64,000 bases of DNA from Botrimarina mediterranea (GCF_007753265.1 NZ_CP036349.1:5454862-5518861); one strand, 5' to 3'; numbered from the stretch's first letter, positions 52,322-60,841 are shown. A program made the numbers and translations. The notes: generated by a model from the sequence alone, not told the origin.

Positions 52322-52708
52322 TCAGAGCGCCTCGATGAAGAATCGGACCACGATCGGCTGGCCGTCCGTCGGCGTCAGCACGTACTGCACCCGGTAACGC
52401 CGCCCCGCCGTCACAAACGCCGGCGACTCGGTGACGTCCACCTCGTGGCGGAAGTTGAATCCCACCTCGTCCACCTCCCACGGCGGGTTGTCCAGCAACT
52501 CCGTCGACAATACCTGCTCCACGTCGAGCGCGACGCCCGTGTGCCCCGCCACGTCCGTTGGCGGCGCCAACCCGCACGGATCGACTTCCGCAACGGCATA
52601 CGCCGCCGATGCGATCTCCTCCGGCGCCACCAGTGTCCCGTCGGCGTACGCGACCCGCGCCATCAGCACCGCGCTCGCGCCCGCGAAAGTGCTCCCGTAG
52701 ATCTCCAT
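52322..52708 (-). CDS. small phage-module protein, 128 residues
   Basis: A soluble, acidic, beta-rich protein (EIYGSTFAGASAVLMARVAYADGT, NFRHEVDVTESPAFVTAGRRYRVQYVLTPTDGQPI). The segments read like an immunoglobulin-like or tail-tube-type domain, but I cannot place it in a family. It is directly followed by the 71-residue gene (one base gap) and preceded by the LamG gene, all in one transcript. Confidence 0.62.
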   Translation of the reverse strand: MEIYGSTFAGASAVLMARVAYADGTLVAPEEIASAAYAVAEVDPCGLAPPTDVAGHTGVALDVEQVLSTELLDNPPWEVDEVGFNFRHEVDVTESPAFVTAGRRYRVQYVLTPTDGQPIVVRFFIEAL

Positions 52709-52717
52709 TACCCCCTC

Positions 52718-53821
52718 TCATGGTTTGAGCCCACCCAACACCAACCCCGCCTGCGCTCCCGCCGTGGGACAGGCGTCGCCCGCCTCCGCGCCCGACTTCG
52801 CAACGCACTGTGCGACGGCCACGGCCGGCGCCCGTGCCGGCAGCACCTCCATCGCCGCCGAGTACGCCGGCGCGCTCACGCCGCCGAGGTTCGTCGCGAT
52901 TGCCGCGACGCGCGCCCAACGCCCCGCCGAGCCCAGCGGAACCGCGTAGCTCCCCGCCCCCGTGACCGCGGCCGCGTCCACCCAACCGCTCACCGCATCG
53001 GGGCTCAGCTGCACGGCGCCCGCGACCGCCAGCGAACCGTTCGCATGGCTCTCCCACACGCCCGTCGTCACCGCCGCGAACGATCCGGCGCGCAGCGGAC
53101 CCGCCAACGTCGGCGCCGATAGAGTCGTCGGCTCGGGACCGTGATACAGCTCCGCCGCTTCGGCCGCCGTCAACGCCCGATCGAACAGCGCCACACCGGC
53201 GATCGCGCCGTTGAAATGGCGCGCTTGGCCGCTGTCGAGGTAGCCAGTCATCCACCGCCCGCCATCGACCGCGCCGATGGCGCCGGTGGTGTTGCCGCCC
53301 TGCACCCAGGGTTCCGGCGCCGCCGCGACGCCCGCCAGTTCGCCGTCGAGATAGACCTCTAAGCTTGTCGGCTTATGCACGGCGACGAGGTGCCGCCAAC
53401 TACCCCACACCGGCGACGAAGCGCTGACCGGCGTAGCGACGTAGTTCCGTGTGCTGACGAACACGACGTCGCCGTCTACGAGGTAGACCAGCGAACCGTG
53501 TGTCGCGCCCCCCGTCTCCACCAACACCTGCGGCGACCACGGCGGCGGCGCGTCAGGCTTCCACCACAAAGAGTAGGCGTGCTCCTCGCCGAGCCCGAGC
53601 GTCGTCTGCGCGGGGATGTTCGCTAGTTGCGTCGCGCCGTCGAACCGCAATCCCCGCGGCAACCACCCACCAGGCCCCGCCACGGAACCCATCGCGAAGT
53701 CAAACCCTACCACGAGCGCCGCCGGATTCGCCCCCGCCAGATCGGCGCCGCTCGAACCCGAGGTCTCTTGCAGCGGCCAATGAGCCGCCGCGTCGGCGAT
53801 CACGTCCCAGTAACTCGACAT
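52718..53821 (-). CDS. LamG/concanavalin-like lectin domain protein of the phage module
   Basis: The 367-residue protein has a LamG-type fold over the first ~230 residues: AAHWPLQETSGSSGADLAG, GLRFDGATQLANIPA, HAYSLWWKPDA, WRHLVAVHKPTSLEVYLDGELAGV, FNGAIAGVALFDRALTAAEAAELYHG. The last ~100 residues have an Ala/Gly-rich repeat-like beta part. Such proteins decorate capsids or tails and bind glycans. No signal peptide is present, as expected for a virion protein. It lies just after the major capsid gene. Confidence 0.8.
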   Translation of the reverse strand: MSSYWDVIADAAAHWPLQETSGSSGADLAGANPAALVVGFDFAMGSVAGPGGWLPRGLRFDGATQLANIPAQTTLGLGEEHAYSLWWKPDAPPPWSPQVLVETGGATHGSLVYLVDGDVVFVSTRNYVATPVSASSPVWGSWRHLVAVHKPTSLEVYLDGELAGVAAAPEPWVQGGNTTGAIGAVDGGRWMTGYLDSGQARHFNGAIAGVALFDRALTAAEAAELYHGPEPTTLSAPTLAGPLRAGSFAAVTTGVWESHANGSLAVAGAVQLSPDAVSGWVDAAAVTGAGSYAVPLGSAGRWARVAAIATNLGGVSAPAYSAAMEVLPARAPAVAVAQCVAKSGAEAGDACPTAGAQAGLVLGGLKP

Positions 53822-53903
53822 GGCGTGGTTCCCAATCAGGTTCCAAGACTTAGAGAAGCATCAGCGAGCGTCGGGGTTGAAGCGGGCGCCCACAACAACC
53901 ACC

Positions 53904-54020
53904 GGCGAGCCCACGACGTAAGTCGTGGGTGGGAAGCGATTTCCCACTTCCCACCCACGATTCACATCGTGGGCTCGCCGCCCCCCTCGTCCCCCGTCCC
54001 TAACCCCCCGTCCCTCAACT
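53904..54020. repeat. inverted repeat, followed by a one-sided E-type stretch
   Basis: GGCGAGCCCACGACGTAAGT... at 53904-53935 pairs with 53948-53979 with few mismatches. At 53985-54020 a CCCTAACCCCC-type E stretch follows. The element lies between the capsid and LamG genes. Confidence 0.75.
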
Positions 54021-54021
54021 C

Positions 54022-55185
54022 CTACCCCACACACTTCACCACATACCGCGGATTCATCACCGCCGCCGCTCCGCGCTCGCTCGCTTTGAACCGCAGCACG
54101 ATGTCGCTGGTAAAATCCGCCTCGCTCCCCAGCGGCGCCTGCGTCACGGTGATCGGCCAGTTCTCCATGTAGGCGAACGCCTTGCGGAAGTCGCCGAGGA
54201 ACCACCACTTCTTCGCATCCGCCGCCGCCACACCCGACGCCAGGATCCGTCGATACGCCAGCCGGCTCTCTTCGACGCGGTAGTTGCCAAGCGGGTTGGC
54301 CGCCACGGTCGCCGTCCCGCCGCCGCCCGAGGCGTACGTCACCTCCGACGCGTTGAACGTCCGGTGCGCCGCGTGCCGGTAGGCGGGCATCACCAGCGCC
54401 GTCGTCGCCCCCAGCAGCACCGGCTCGCCCGTCGCCGGGTCGAGGATATCGGCGAACAGCTGCTCCGCCGCATCGACGCTCGCCCAATCCTCGAGCTCGT
54501 TCCCCGTCAGCACGTTCTTCCACGGCGCCGAGTCTTGGTACGTATCGTACGCGACGCCCTTGTGCTTGTAGTTGTTCGTCACGCCGATGATCAGGTCCAA
54601 GAGCCGCTTCTCTTTGTTGAGGCCCAGCACCTCGCCCACCTCCGCCGCGCGGCTCAACACCAAGTTCGTGCGGTCGAAGAAGATCGCCTCCTTCGTCACC
54701 GGCACGATGAAGCCGTGCTTCGCCGTCGCCGGGGTCTCGATGTAGTCCTCATCAAACCCCAGACTCGGGAACGGCATCCCCGCGCCGACCTCGTCGATCT
54801 GGTCTGCGATCCGCGACACGCCGGGGATTTTCTCGCCGTCGAGCCGCGTCGGGATCGTCTCCACCAGCCGCGACGCGACGAAGGCCTCTTGCGTGTAGGC
54901 CTCCATCACCTTGGCATGAACGACCTGCGCCGCGACGTTCTGAAACGCCGTGGCGTCCACCCCCTCGCTCGACTCCAGCACCGGCGACACGCCGCCGCTC
55001 CGCGGGTCGAGCCTCCGCACCCACTCACGCCCGTCCGGCACCAGCGCCTCGGCCAAGTCGCGCAGACTAAAGTCCTCCGGCCGCAGCGTCTTCTCCTCGA
55101 GCGCCTCGCTCAGATGCGCGACGGTTTTCGCCGCCCCATCCAGCTCATACCGCCGCCGCAACTCCCGGTAATTCAAAGCACGCAT
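54022..55185 (-). CDS. phage major capsid protein, HK97-like
   Basis: The ATG at 55185 has AAGGAA upstream and gives 387 residues; the longer frame would start in the preceding repeat. The sequence fits a capsid protein: N-terminal charged helical delta-like region (LSEALEEKTLRPEDFSLRDLAEAL), then the E-loop/P-domain-like run FVASRLVETIPTRLDGEKIPG, KHGFIVPVTKEAIFFDRTNLVLSRAAEVGEVLGLNKEKRLLDLIIG, and a C-terminal A-domain (YRRILASGVAAADAKKWWFLGDFRKAF, GSEADFTSDIVLRFKASERGAAAVMNPRYVVKC). This pattern resembles the major-head proteins beside Mu- or lambda-like portals. The cap-protease gene lies upstream. Confidence 0.82.
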   Translation of the reverse strand: MRALNYRELRRRYELDGAAKTVAHLSEALEEKTLRPEDFSLRDLAEALVPDGREWVRRLDPRSGGVSPVLESSEGVDATAFQNVAAQVVHAKVMEAYTQEAFVASRLVETIPTRLDGEKIPGVSRIADQIDEVGAGMPFPSLGFDEDYIETPATAKHGFIVPVTKEAIFFDRTNLVLSRAAEVGEVLGLNKEKRLLDLIIGVTNNYKHKGVAYDTYQDSAPWKNVLTGNELEDWASVDAAEQLFADILDPATGEPVLLGATTALVMPAYRHAAHRTFNASEVTYASGGGGTATVAANPLGNYRVEESRLAYRRILASGVAAADAKKWWFLGDFRKAFAYMENWPITVTQAPLGSEADFTSDIVLRFKASERGAAAVMNPRYVVKCVG

Positions 55186-55217
55186 ATCAAGATTCCTTGT
55201 GTGTTGATTCTCATCCC

Positions 55218-55340
55218 GTAGGGTGGGTTGCAACCCACCGAGGCCAAGTACCCGCTTCGCAGTGGGTCCCGACCCACCCGACGCTTGCGCGTCCCCTCAG
55301 CCCCTCAGCCCCTTAGCCCCTCAGCCCCTAACCCCTCCCC
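55218..55340. repeat. composite element: F-family hairpin plus E-family arm
   Basis: The F part is GGGTGGGTTGCAACCCACC at about 55220-55239, followed by a related GTGGGTCCCGACCCACC at 55262-55278. The E part, starting with GCTTGCGCG at 55283, runs as CCCCTCAGCCCC units to 55340. The same F-then-E order occurs at 59165-59279. Confidence 0.85.
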
Positions 55341-55342
55341 CC

Positions 55343-55816
55343 CTACGCCGCTTCTTGCGGCCCGCCCTTCATCACCGTGCTGACGACGTCCACCAGCACC
55401 CGCGTCGCCGCCACCGTCACTTGCTTGGCGCACCGTCCGATCGCCACGCCGACGCTCGCGGCGTCGGCGACCTTCTGGTCGATCAGTTGATCGCCAGCGA
55501 GGTTGATGCCGACCGAGATGAAGTCGCCCAACCCGTGCGTCGCCGAGTCGCAATCGAACTCAAAGGCGCCCGACGTCGCGATCCGAATCGATGAGGCCGT
55601 CCCCACCGGCGACGCCTGCATCGCGACGCCAACAAAGGCGTCGTGGAACCCTGACAGGTTGAGCACGCTCGACCCCTGGTTCGCCAGAGCCGAAGCCGGC
55701 CGCGCCATCCCCTCGGCCAGATAGACGAGGTCACCAATCTCGACCGCCACGTCCGCCGCCACCGGCAACATCACCGGGTTGGTGTCCCCATACCGCCACC
55801 GCATCGTATTCGCCAT
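55343..55816 (-). CDS. phage capsid-decoration-like protein (DUF2190-like)
   Basis: The ATG at 55816 has GAGGAGCG upstream and gives 157 residues. The fold looks beta-rich, with Gly-rich turns (GDTNPVMLPVAADVAVEIGDLVYLAEGMARPAS, GDFISVGINLAGDQLIDQKVADAASVGVAIGRCAK). DUF2190-type proteins of similar length lie between protease and major capsid genes in many phages and act as head decoration. The assignment is from position and general pattern. It is transcribed before the capsid gene, with composite repeat 55218-55340 between the two. Confidence 0.6.
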   Translation of the reverse strand: MANTMRWRYGDTNPVMLPVAADVAVEIGDLVYLAEGMARPASALANQGSSVLNLSGFHDAFVGVAMQASPVGTASSIRIATSGAFEFDCDSATHGLGDFISVGINLAGDQLIDQKVADAASVGVAIGRCAKQVTVAATRVLVDVVSTVMKGGPQEAA

Positions 55817-55882
55817 CACTCGCTCCTCATGCTTAGTTGATGAATCAACAACCAACGCCCGAAGGGCGCCGACTTATCCCCG

Positions 55883-56026
55883 GGGTTAGGGGAGGGTGAA
55901 ACGTCTCCAGCTACCTAACGCATTGAGTACCGTTGTGTTGCAATTGGTACTCAGAGCGTGAAGAAGCTGGACGCCGCAGACCTCCCCCCGTACTTCTGAA
56001 AAAGGGCCTCCCTTACAGGGAGGGGG
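55883..56026. repeat. G family element copy 1 (~145 bases)
   Basis: It starts GGTTAGGGGAGGGTGAAACG and ends with AGGGAGGGGG; in the middle is a hairpin with GCATTGAGTACCG and GGTACTCAGAGCG (55919-55960). Related elements lie at 58918-59094 and 61396-61540, all within the phage module and all in the same orientation. Confidence 0.8.
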
Positions 56027-56042
56027 AAACAAAAGGCCGCCC

Positions 56043-56909
56043 TCACCGCCGCCGCGTGATCGCCTCCACAAACGCCCCCACGTCCGCACACGTTCGCGCA
56101 TTCGACAGACCCGCCTGCTCGCGCGACCGCGGCTTCCGCGCTTCCATCAGCCGACGCGCCTCGCTCACCTCACGCTCGATGAGCGTATCGACGTCCTCCG
56201 CCGGCGCCGCGACTAGCTCGCGTAACGACGCCTCGCTCACCGCCGCCACGCCGCTCTCGCGAAGGCCCTGCTCGAGCTTCCGCAGCCGTGTCTCGCGCTC
56301 GGTCTGGGCAATGGCTTCTTCGAGCTGCCGCTTGAGGCTCGCGATCTCTTCTTGTAGCGCGACCGTCGGATCGAACTCGTCGAGCGCCGTTTGCTCGAAC
56401 AGCCCCGCAGTCGTCGCCGGGTCGGCCACCAGGTCGACGCTCTGCACGCGGGTGATCGCCTCGACGACGATTCCCGCCCCGTCACGCCGCGTGCGGGCGA
56501 GCACGTTGTGCGACAGCCCGACGTTCTCCGGCGCGTGCTCAGCGTCCCATGCCAATTGCTCGGCCAGCGGATGGCTCGGGTTGTAGTGCAGGTCGCCGAA
56601 CAGCCCCTGCCCCGCTTCGACACGCACGTTGCGCACGATCCCCAGCCGGTCGCGATAATCGCGCGGCGCGAGCGGGTCGCGCTCGGGGTGGTTCACATTG
56701 ACCTTCGACCCCTCGTAGAGCCCGATCGCCTTCCGCAGGCCCGACTCCTCGTAACGCCGCCCATTCCGCGACCGCAGCCCGAGCAGCTTCACGCCCCGCA
56801 GCACCCCGCGCACGGCGTCCACCCGCAACGCCCGCCCCGCCGATTGCACGTATTCCTGCAGCGGCTGCTGCGAGGCCTCAATCGCCACGTCACCCGTTTC
56901 GTTCACCAT
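56043..56909 (-). CDS. phage prohead protease/scaffold-like protein
   Basis: The ATG at 56909 (or 56918) gives about 288 residues. The first ~165 residues show a serine-protease-like prohead fold: VRGVLRGVKLLGLRSRNGRRYEESGLRKAI, KVNVNHPERDPLAPRDY, with His and Ser in NVGLSHNVLARTRR. The rest is a long charged coiled coil (TVALQEEIASLKRQLEEAIAQTERETRLRKLEQGL) as in fused protease-scaffold proteins of Mu- and lambda-like phages. It precedes decoration and capsid genes and follows the portal gene after two hairpins and a small gene. Confidence 0.72.
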   Translation of the reverse strand: MVNETGDVAIEASQQPLQEYVQSAGRALRVDAVRGVLRGVKLLGLRSRNGRRYEESGLRKAIGLYEGSKVNVNHPERDPLAPRDYRDRLGIVRNVRVEAGQGLFGDLHYNPSHPLAEQLAWDAEHAPENVGLSHNVLARTRRDGAGIVVEAITRVQSVDLVADPATTAGLFEQTALDEFDPTVALQEEIASLKRQLEEAIAQTERETRLRKLEQGLRESGVAAVSEASLRELVAAPAEDVDTLIEREVSEARRLMEARKPRSREQAGLSNARTCADVGAFVEAITRRR

Positions 56910-56924
56910 GCCCCCCATGAATGC

Positions 56925-56967
56925 AAAAAGCCCACGACCATGCCTACCAAGAGGCAAAGTCGTGGGC
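56925..56967 (-). terminator. strong stem-loop with T-run upstream of the protease gene
   Basis: On the minus strand GCCCACGAC (56967-56959) pairs with GTCGTGGGC (56938-56930) around a loop with an inner AGGC-type stem, followed by TTTTT (56929-56925). This is the form of a Rho-independent terminator. It lies only about 7-16 bases before the possible protease starts, so it could also act as an attenuator. Confidence 0.7.
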
Positions 56968-57040
56968 TCGAGAAAGGATGCGCCGGTTCTCAAGAACCAA
57001 CGCTCGGCTCGACGCCGTTGTTTGTGTAATAAAGCCTTCT

Positions 57041-57123
57041 GGTGGCGCTGCCCGAGGCTAGCGCCTACGGCTCAAGTCGTGCGTGACTTTTTTGAGCCGT
57101 AGGCGCTAGCCTCGGGCGCCACC
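57041..57123. repeat. inverted repeat with ~32-base arms, J family
   Basis: GGTGGCGCTGCCCGAGGCTA... at 57041-57075 pairs with 57091-57123 with only a few mismatches. The loop holds CTTTTTT. It lies between the small DUF2292-like gene and the protease gene. Confidence 0.85.
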
Positions 57124-57126
57124 GTT

Positions 57127-57150
57127 AAAAGTTCTCACGCAGAGAGAACT
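57127..57150 (-). terminator. small stem-loop after the DUF2292-like gene
   Basis: AGTTCTC (57150-57144 on the minus strand) pairs with GAGAACT (57136-57130), then TTTTAA follows. It lies about 30 bases after the stop of the small gene and could terminate its transcript. Confidence 0.45.
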
Positions 57151-57178
57151 TCTCTTGTCGCCTTCCGCTCTCCCCCTT

Positions 57179-57343
57179 TCACTTCACCAGTCGCTCCGTC
57201 GCCACGCGCACCTGCTGAATAAACCCATCCTGCACGTGCAGCGTTAGCGACACCGAACCGTAGTACCCGCGCTGCGTCGCCTCGCTGAGGAGGTCGACAA
57301 ACGCCGACTCCGCGTCCCGCGCTTTGCCCCGACCATTCATCAT
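57179..57343 (-). CDS. small DUF2292/YezD-like protein
   Basis: The ATG at 57343 has an ideal AGGAG five bases upstream, so it is preferred to the ATG at 57364. It encodes 54 residues. The C-terminal part GYYGSVSLTLHVQDGFIQQVRVATERLV resembles the YezD-type pattern YGSV-x-I-x-VQDG-x-x-VQ-x-x-x-x-E. The family is of unknown function. The gene has its own TATAAT box and two downstream stem-loops, making it a self-contained unit inside the phage head genes, as phage morons are. Confidence 0.68.
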   Translation of the reverse strand: MMNGRGKARDAESAFVDLLSEATQRGYYGSVSLTLHVQDGFIQQVRVATERLVK

Positions 57344-57370
57344 TGATCTCCTGTCGTTTCGCATGGCCGT

Positions 57371-57376
57371 ATTATA
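57371..57376 (-). promoter_or_regulatory. -10 element TATAAT upstream of the small gene
   Basis: On the minus strand TATAAT lies 28-33 bases before the ATG at 57343. The -35 region is poor (ACGTCT-like at 17 bases). It is one of few consensus -10 boxes I noticed in the window. Confidence 0.5.
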
Positions 57377-57431
57377 TGCGACCGACGGTGAACAGACGTA
57401 CCGTAATAGCCACTTTTCCGCACAATCTGAC

Positions 57432-57522
57432 GAGGGGCTAGGGGCTGAGGGGTTGAGGGGCTAAGGGAAGAGACGGGGGATCGCTTGCGCGTCCCCTCAG
57501 CCCCTTAACACCTCAGCCCCTC
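57432..57522. repeat. inverted repeat of AGGGGCT-type units, E family copy 2
   Basis: GAGGGGCTAGGGGCTGAGGG... at 57432-57468 pairs with 57491-57522; the loop has CGCTTGCGCG. It is next to the 3' end of the portal gene. Confidence 0.85.
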
Positions 57523-57524
57523 CG

Positions 57525-58877
57525 TCACTCCATGCACGCGTCGGTTCTTCTGCTCCTGGCGTAATCGAGCCCCAGCCGCTGGCTCCACGTCTGTGTCGAT
57601 AACACGCCGTTGCGGTACGCAATCTCATCCGCCCGCGCTTCGAGCGTGCGGTCGCGTGTGTGTAGCGTCGGCGCGGTGACTTGCAACTCGACGGCCGCCG
57701 CCGCGTCGGCGCTCAAGCGCCCGTAGCGCACCGCGTTGTCGATCACCCGGTGGAAGACCCTTCGGTCTTGCTCGATCATCGCCGCTTGCAGCCGCCCGAA
57801 CATCTTCACGGCCGGGCCCTCGGCCACCATCGTCGAGGCGTAGCTGGCGTTCGACGCGTCCGACGTGAACATGAACTCCGGCATCACCAGCCGCGCGGCG
57901 ATCGCCCGCAGCTCGGCCTGCAGGATCGTCACGTACCCGGCCGCATCGACGCCCGTCGCCGGGAACTCGTACTCGAGCCCCGACGGCGCGTCGAGGATCG
58001 TCCCCGGCCCATACTCGGTAACGCGTCGCGTCCGACCCGCGCCGTCCATCCGCGTGGCGGCCGACCGATCCGCGACGAACTGTTCGACGCCGGTGCGCGT
58101 CGCGCTGCGGTGCTTGCGGATGAGCGCGATCGCCGACTGGATCTCCGCCACGACGCTCATATTCCGCAGCAGCTTCTCGGCGCGCCGCAGGTTGGCCCGC
58201 ACCGCCGTGTAAAGCGGCAGGCCCCGCTTCACATTGCGATCGACGTTCGCCTTGCGGTGCTGGATCTCCCCCGCGTCGATCAAGCGCCCGTCGATGTAGT
58301 AGCCGAGCACCGTCTCGACATCGTCCGCGTCGGTGAGCACGCCATGACTCGAGGGGCTGTCATCGCCCAGTTCCCGCGGCGGCGCCACCTGCTCGGGCTC
58401 GACGAAGCGAATCCGCGTCCCGCCGCGCCCGTCGTCGAAGTACCTGAGGAACACTTCACCGTCGCGATCGAGCCGCCGCACGAGCTCCTGCTGGCGATCG
58501 TGCCAGTCGTTCTCCGCCAGGAACTCGTCAACGACCGCTTGGACCTCAAGGGCCAGCGCGACCGGCGCCTCGACGCCCTTGCGGATCGTCGCTTGGTACA
58601 GGTGCCCCGGCCCGACGATGTAGCTGATCCGGTTCTCGTGCCCGTTGATCGCAAACTCATTCGAAACCGCCAGCCGCCGGCACTCCTGCCGCAAGTCCGC
58701 CAGCTGCGGCAACGAAAACGGCGCCGACGCCGCCGTCGTCCCCACGCCCCCCACCGACGCCCACCACTCTCCATTCTCGCCACGGAACGCGTCCCGCGGG
58801 TCGATGTAGTCGCCCCACATGGCGTCGAAGGCTTCGAGGAGGCGGGTTTCAAGTTGCGTGAGAGAGGCGTGTGACAT
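57525..58877 (-). CDS. phage portal protein
   Basis: The 450-residue protein matches lambda-type portals: QECRRLAVSNEFAINGHENRISYIVGPGHLY, QQELVRRLDRDGEVFLRYFDD, IRFVEPEQVAPPREL, IQHRKANVDRNVKRGLPLYTAVRANLRRAEKLLRNMSVVAEIQSAIALIRKH, and the C-terminal ARLVMPEFMFTSDASNASYASTMVAEGPAVKMF. Portal proteins form the DNA entry ring at one capsid vertex and dock the terminase. The ATG at 58877 has a plausible start context. It lies between the terminase genes and the protease, the normal order. A repeat block of about 340 bases separates it from terminase. Confidence 0.88.
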   Translation of the reverse strand: MSHASLTQLETRLLEAFDAMWGDYIDPRDAFRGENGEWWASVGGVGTTAASAPFSLPQLADLRQECRRLAVSNEFAINGHENRISYIVGPGHLYQATIRKGVEAPVALALEVQAVVDEFLAENDWHDRQQELVRRLDRDGEVFLRYFDDGRGGTRIRFVEPEQVAPPRELGDDSPSSHGVLTDADDVETVLGYYIDGRLIDAGEIQHRKANVDRNVKRGLPLYTAVRANLRRAEKLLRNMSVVAEIQSAIALIRKHRSATRTGVEQFVADRSAATRMDGAGRTRRVTEYGPGTILDAPSGLEYEFPATGVDAAGYVTILQAELRAIAARLVMPEFMFTSDASNASYASTMVAEGPAVKMFGRLQAAMIEQDRRVFHRVIDNAVRYGRLSADAAAAVELQVTAPTLHTRDRTLEARADEIAYRNGVLSTQTWSQRLGLDYARSRRTDACME

Positions 58878-58917
58878 GCTGTACCTATGGATCGAATGTT
58901 GTAGTGCGATGGGTAAT

Positions 58918-59094
58918 CCCCCTCCCTCTTTAAGGAGGGGTTAGGGGAGGGTCTGCGTTCTCCGTTACGAAAAACTCCGTCAGCGATTCGAGCCACGCAC
59001 GTAAATCGGTACTCAATGCGTAAGGACGCTAGTCACCGCAGACCCTCCCCCCCACTTCTCTGAATGACGGGCTCCCTAAAAAGGGAGGGGAGTA
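58918..59094. repeat. G family element copy 2 (~175 bases)
   Basis: It begins CCCCTCCCTCTTTAAGGAGG, then GGTTAGGGGAGGGTCTGCG, and ends with CGCAGACCCTCCCCCC and a terminal AAAAAGGGAGGGG hairpin. GGTACTCAATGCG at about 59008 is shared with copy 1. Inner and outer arms both pair, giving nested hairpins. Confidence 0.82.
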
Positions 59095-59136
59095 GCGCTG
59101 CTTGATCTGTTTAGATAGTGGGTCGTCTGGTGATTC

Positions 59137-59279
59137 ACTCCGGTCGCTCACGCTCCCGGCTCGCCTCATAGGTGGGTTGCAACCCACCGAAGCCGGGCAC
59201 CCACTTCGCGGTGGGTCCCGACCCACCCTACGCTTGCGCGTCCCCTCAGCCCCTTAGCCCCTCAGCCCCTAACCCCTCG
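59137..59279. repeat. composite element: H, F and E family parts in series
   Basis: A single H arm (CTCCGGTCGCTCACGCTCCC) at 59140-59163, an F pair at 59168-59186 and 59210-59226, and an E arm from 59231 to 59279 follow each other. The E part runs into the terminase gene and encodes its last ten residues. Confidence 0.82.
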
Positions 59280-60841
59280 CGCCAAATCTCCTCCGCCAGC
59301 CTCATCGCCATCTCCAGCGCGTCGGGCCCGTCGTCGTGCGCGCCGATCGGGAAGTCGCGCAGCTGGTCCACCAGCAGCGCCGCCCCCGGGCTGCCGCGCT
59401 TGAAGCGCAGCCGCCGTTGCGACAGGTACGGCCCCAGGCGCCGGATACGCATCGCCTTGTTCGTGTGGTTGTGGATCTCGCACGGCGTCATCCCGATCGC
59501 GCCCTGCCGCGCGAACTCCGCGACGAACTCGCCCGCGAGCAGCTGCTGCCACTGGTTCGCCTCGACGCCAAACGCGTCTGGCTTGAACGCCAGGCAGTGC
59601 GCAACGCCGTCCGCCGCCATCTGCGCGGTCGGCCTTCGCGCGAGGTCCGCGTCGATGTGCAGCACGCCGTTTTCATCGACGCCGAGCAGCACGATCGCCG
59701 AGTAATCGCCCGTCCGCGCGTCGCTCCCCTTGCTGGGGTCGATCGCGATCACCCGCAGCTTCAGCCGCTTCGGCCAATCCGCGAACCAGGCGTGCTCGCC
59801 GAAGTACGAATCGGGCCACTCGCACCGCGTCGGGTCGATCGGCGACCCCTGCTTCTCGCGCTCGAACGCCGGATGGCCGCTCTGCACGCGCATCTCCATC
59901 AGCGTGTAGAGGTCCTCCTCCTCGGGCCACAGCACCTCGGCGCCCGCGTGCAGCGCGAAGCGGTTCGCCTCGTAGAACGCCCGCGCGTCGGCGGCGGCGT
60001 GCTTGCGGTCGCTGTCGCAGTAGATCACCTCCCACTCGCGCCACAGCTCCGTGTCGTGCGGCCAGCGGACAATCGCCCGGAAGGTCTTCGAAGCCCAGCC
60101 CGCCGTTTGCCCGAGCCGCATCGCCAGCGCGTCGCGGTGCAGGGCCGTGGCGACGTTGACGAGGTTCGTCTCCTTCGTGCCCGCCTTCATCAGCGTGCCG
60201 TGGAACCACTGGCTCGACGCCTCGCGTTGCAGCGCCGAGGCGATGTGCCGGTCGTTCTGCAGGTCGTCGCACACCACCAGCGTCGGCCGGTGCGACCTTC
60301 GCCGGCGCCCCCGGATCCGCTGCCCCGTGCCGTACGCCTCGATGACGACGCCGTTCCGCAACTCGACGCCCCCCGCCTGCCAGCGCGGCCCGCGGCCGAC
60401 CGCGCTGGGGTAGGCCGCCGCCAGCTCGCGGTTCTCCAGCAGCTCGGTCTTAACGTTCTCGAGATGCGACTGGGCCTGGTCCTTGGTGTCCGACACGATC
60501 CAGATGTAAGGCTCGCTCCCCTCGACCGCCGCCCGCAGCACGCCCGCCAAGGTGGCCACCGTCGACTTCGCCGCCCCACGCGGCCCGATCACGTTCACCT
60601 TCAGCCCCCTGCTCTCGCGCATCAGGTCGAGTTGATCCCCCAACCACCGGTGCAACAACGACGGCGGCTTGGCGAAATGCGCCGGCAGGTAACGCTGCCC
60701 CCAAGCGACGAGCCCCGTGTCGGCCTGCTCGAGCGGTCGCGCTAGCGGCCGCCCGAGGAACGCCGCCGCCAGCGCCCCACGGAACGCGCGGCTCAACCGC
60801 GGCGACGCCCGTCGATCGATCTTCCCCCAGTACGTCGTCAT
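59246..60841 (-). CDS. phage terminase large subunit
   Basis: The 531-residue protein has an ATPase with Walker A GPRGAAKST (residues 86-94), Walker B TLVVCDD (187-193) and a coupling region (NVATALHRDALAM). The C-terminal nuclease starts with VIAIDPSKGSDARTGDYSAIVLLG and ends with HDDGPDALEMAMRLAEEIW, with the metal-binding Asp residues. It packages DNA into the prohead through the portal. The start overlaps the gene before it by four bases. Its last residues (EGLGAEGLRG) are translated from the E-family repeat, so the native end was probably near EEIW. Confidence 0.93.
   Translation of the reverse strand: MTTYWGKIDRRASPRLSRAFRGALAAAFLGRPLARPLEQADTGLVAWGQRYLPAHFAKPPSLLHRWLGDQLDLMRESRGLKVNVIGPRGAAKSTVATLAGVLRAAVEGSEPYIWIVSDTKDQAQSHLENVKTELLENRELAAAYPSAVGRGPRWQAGGVELRNGVVIEAYGTGQRIRGRRRRSHRPTLVVCDDLQNDRHIASALQREASSQWFHGTLMKAGTKETNLVNVATALHRDALAMRLGQTAGWASKTFRAIVRWPHDTELWREWEVIYCDSDRKHAAADARAFYEANRFALHAGAEVLWPEEEDLYTLMEMRVQSGHPAFEREKQGSPIDPTRCEWPDSYFGEHAWFADWPKRLKLRVIAIDPSKGSDARTGDYSAIVLLGVDENGVLHIDADLARRPTAQMAADGVAHCLAFKPDAFGVEANQWQQLLAGEFVAEFARQGAIGMTPCEIHNHTNKAMRIRRLGPYLSQRRLRFKRGSPGAALLVDQLRDFPIGAHDDGPDALEMAMRLAEEIWREGLGAEGLRG

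Noticed and set aside
57041-57123. J hairpin as a Rho-independent terminator of the small gene
   Set aside because: The T-run lies in the loop and not after the stem; the neighbouring smaller hairpin at 57127-57150 and the one at 56925-56967 fit better.
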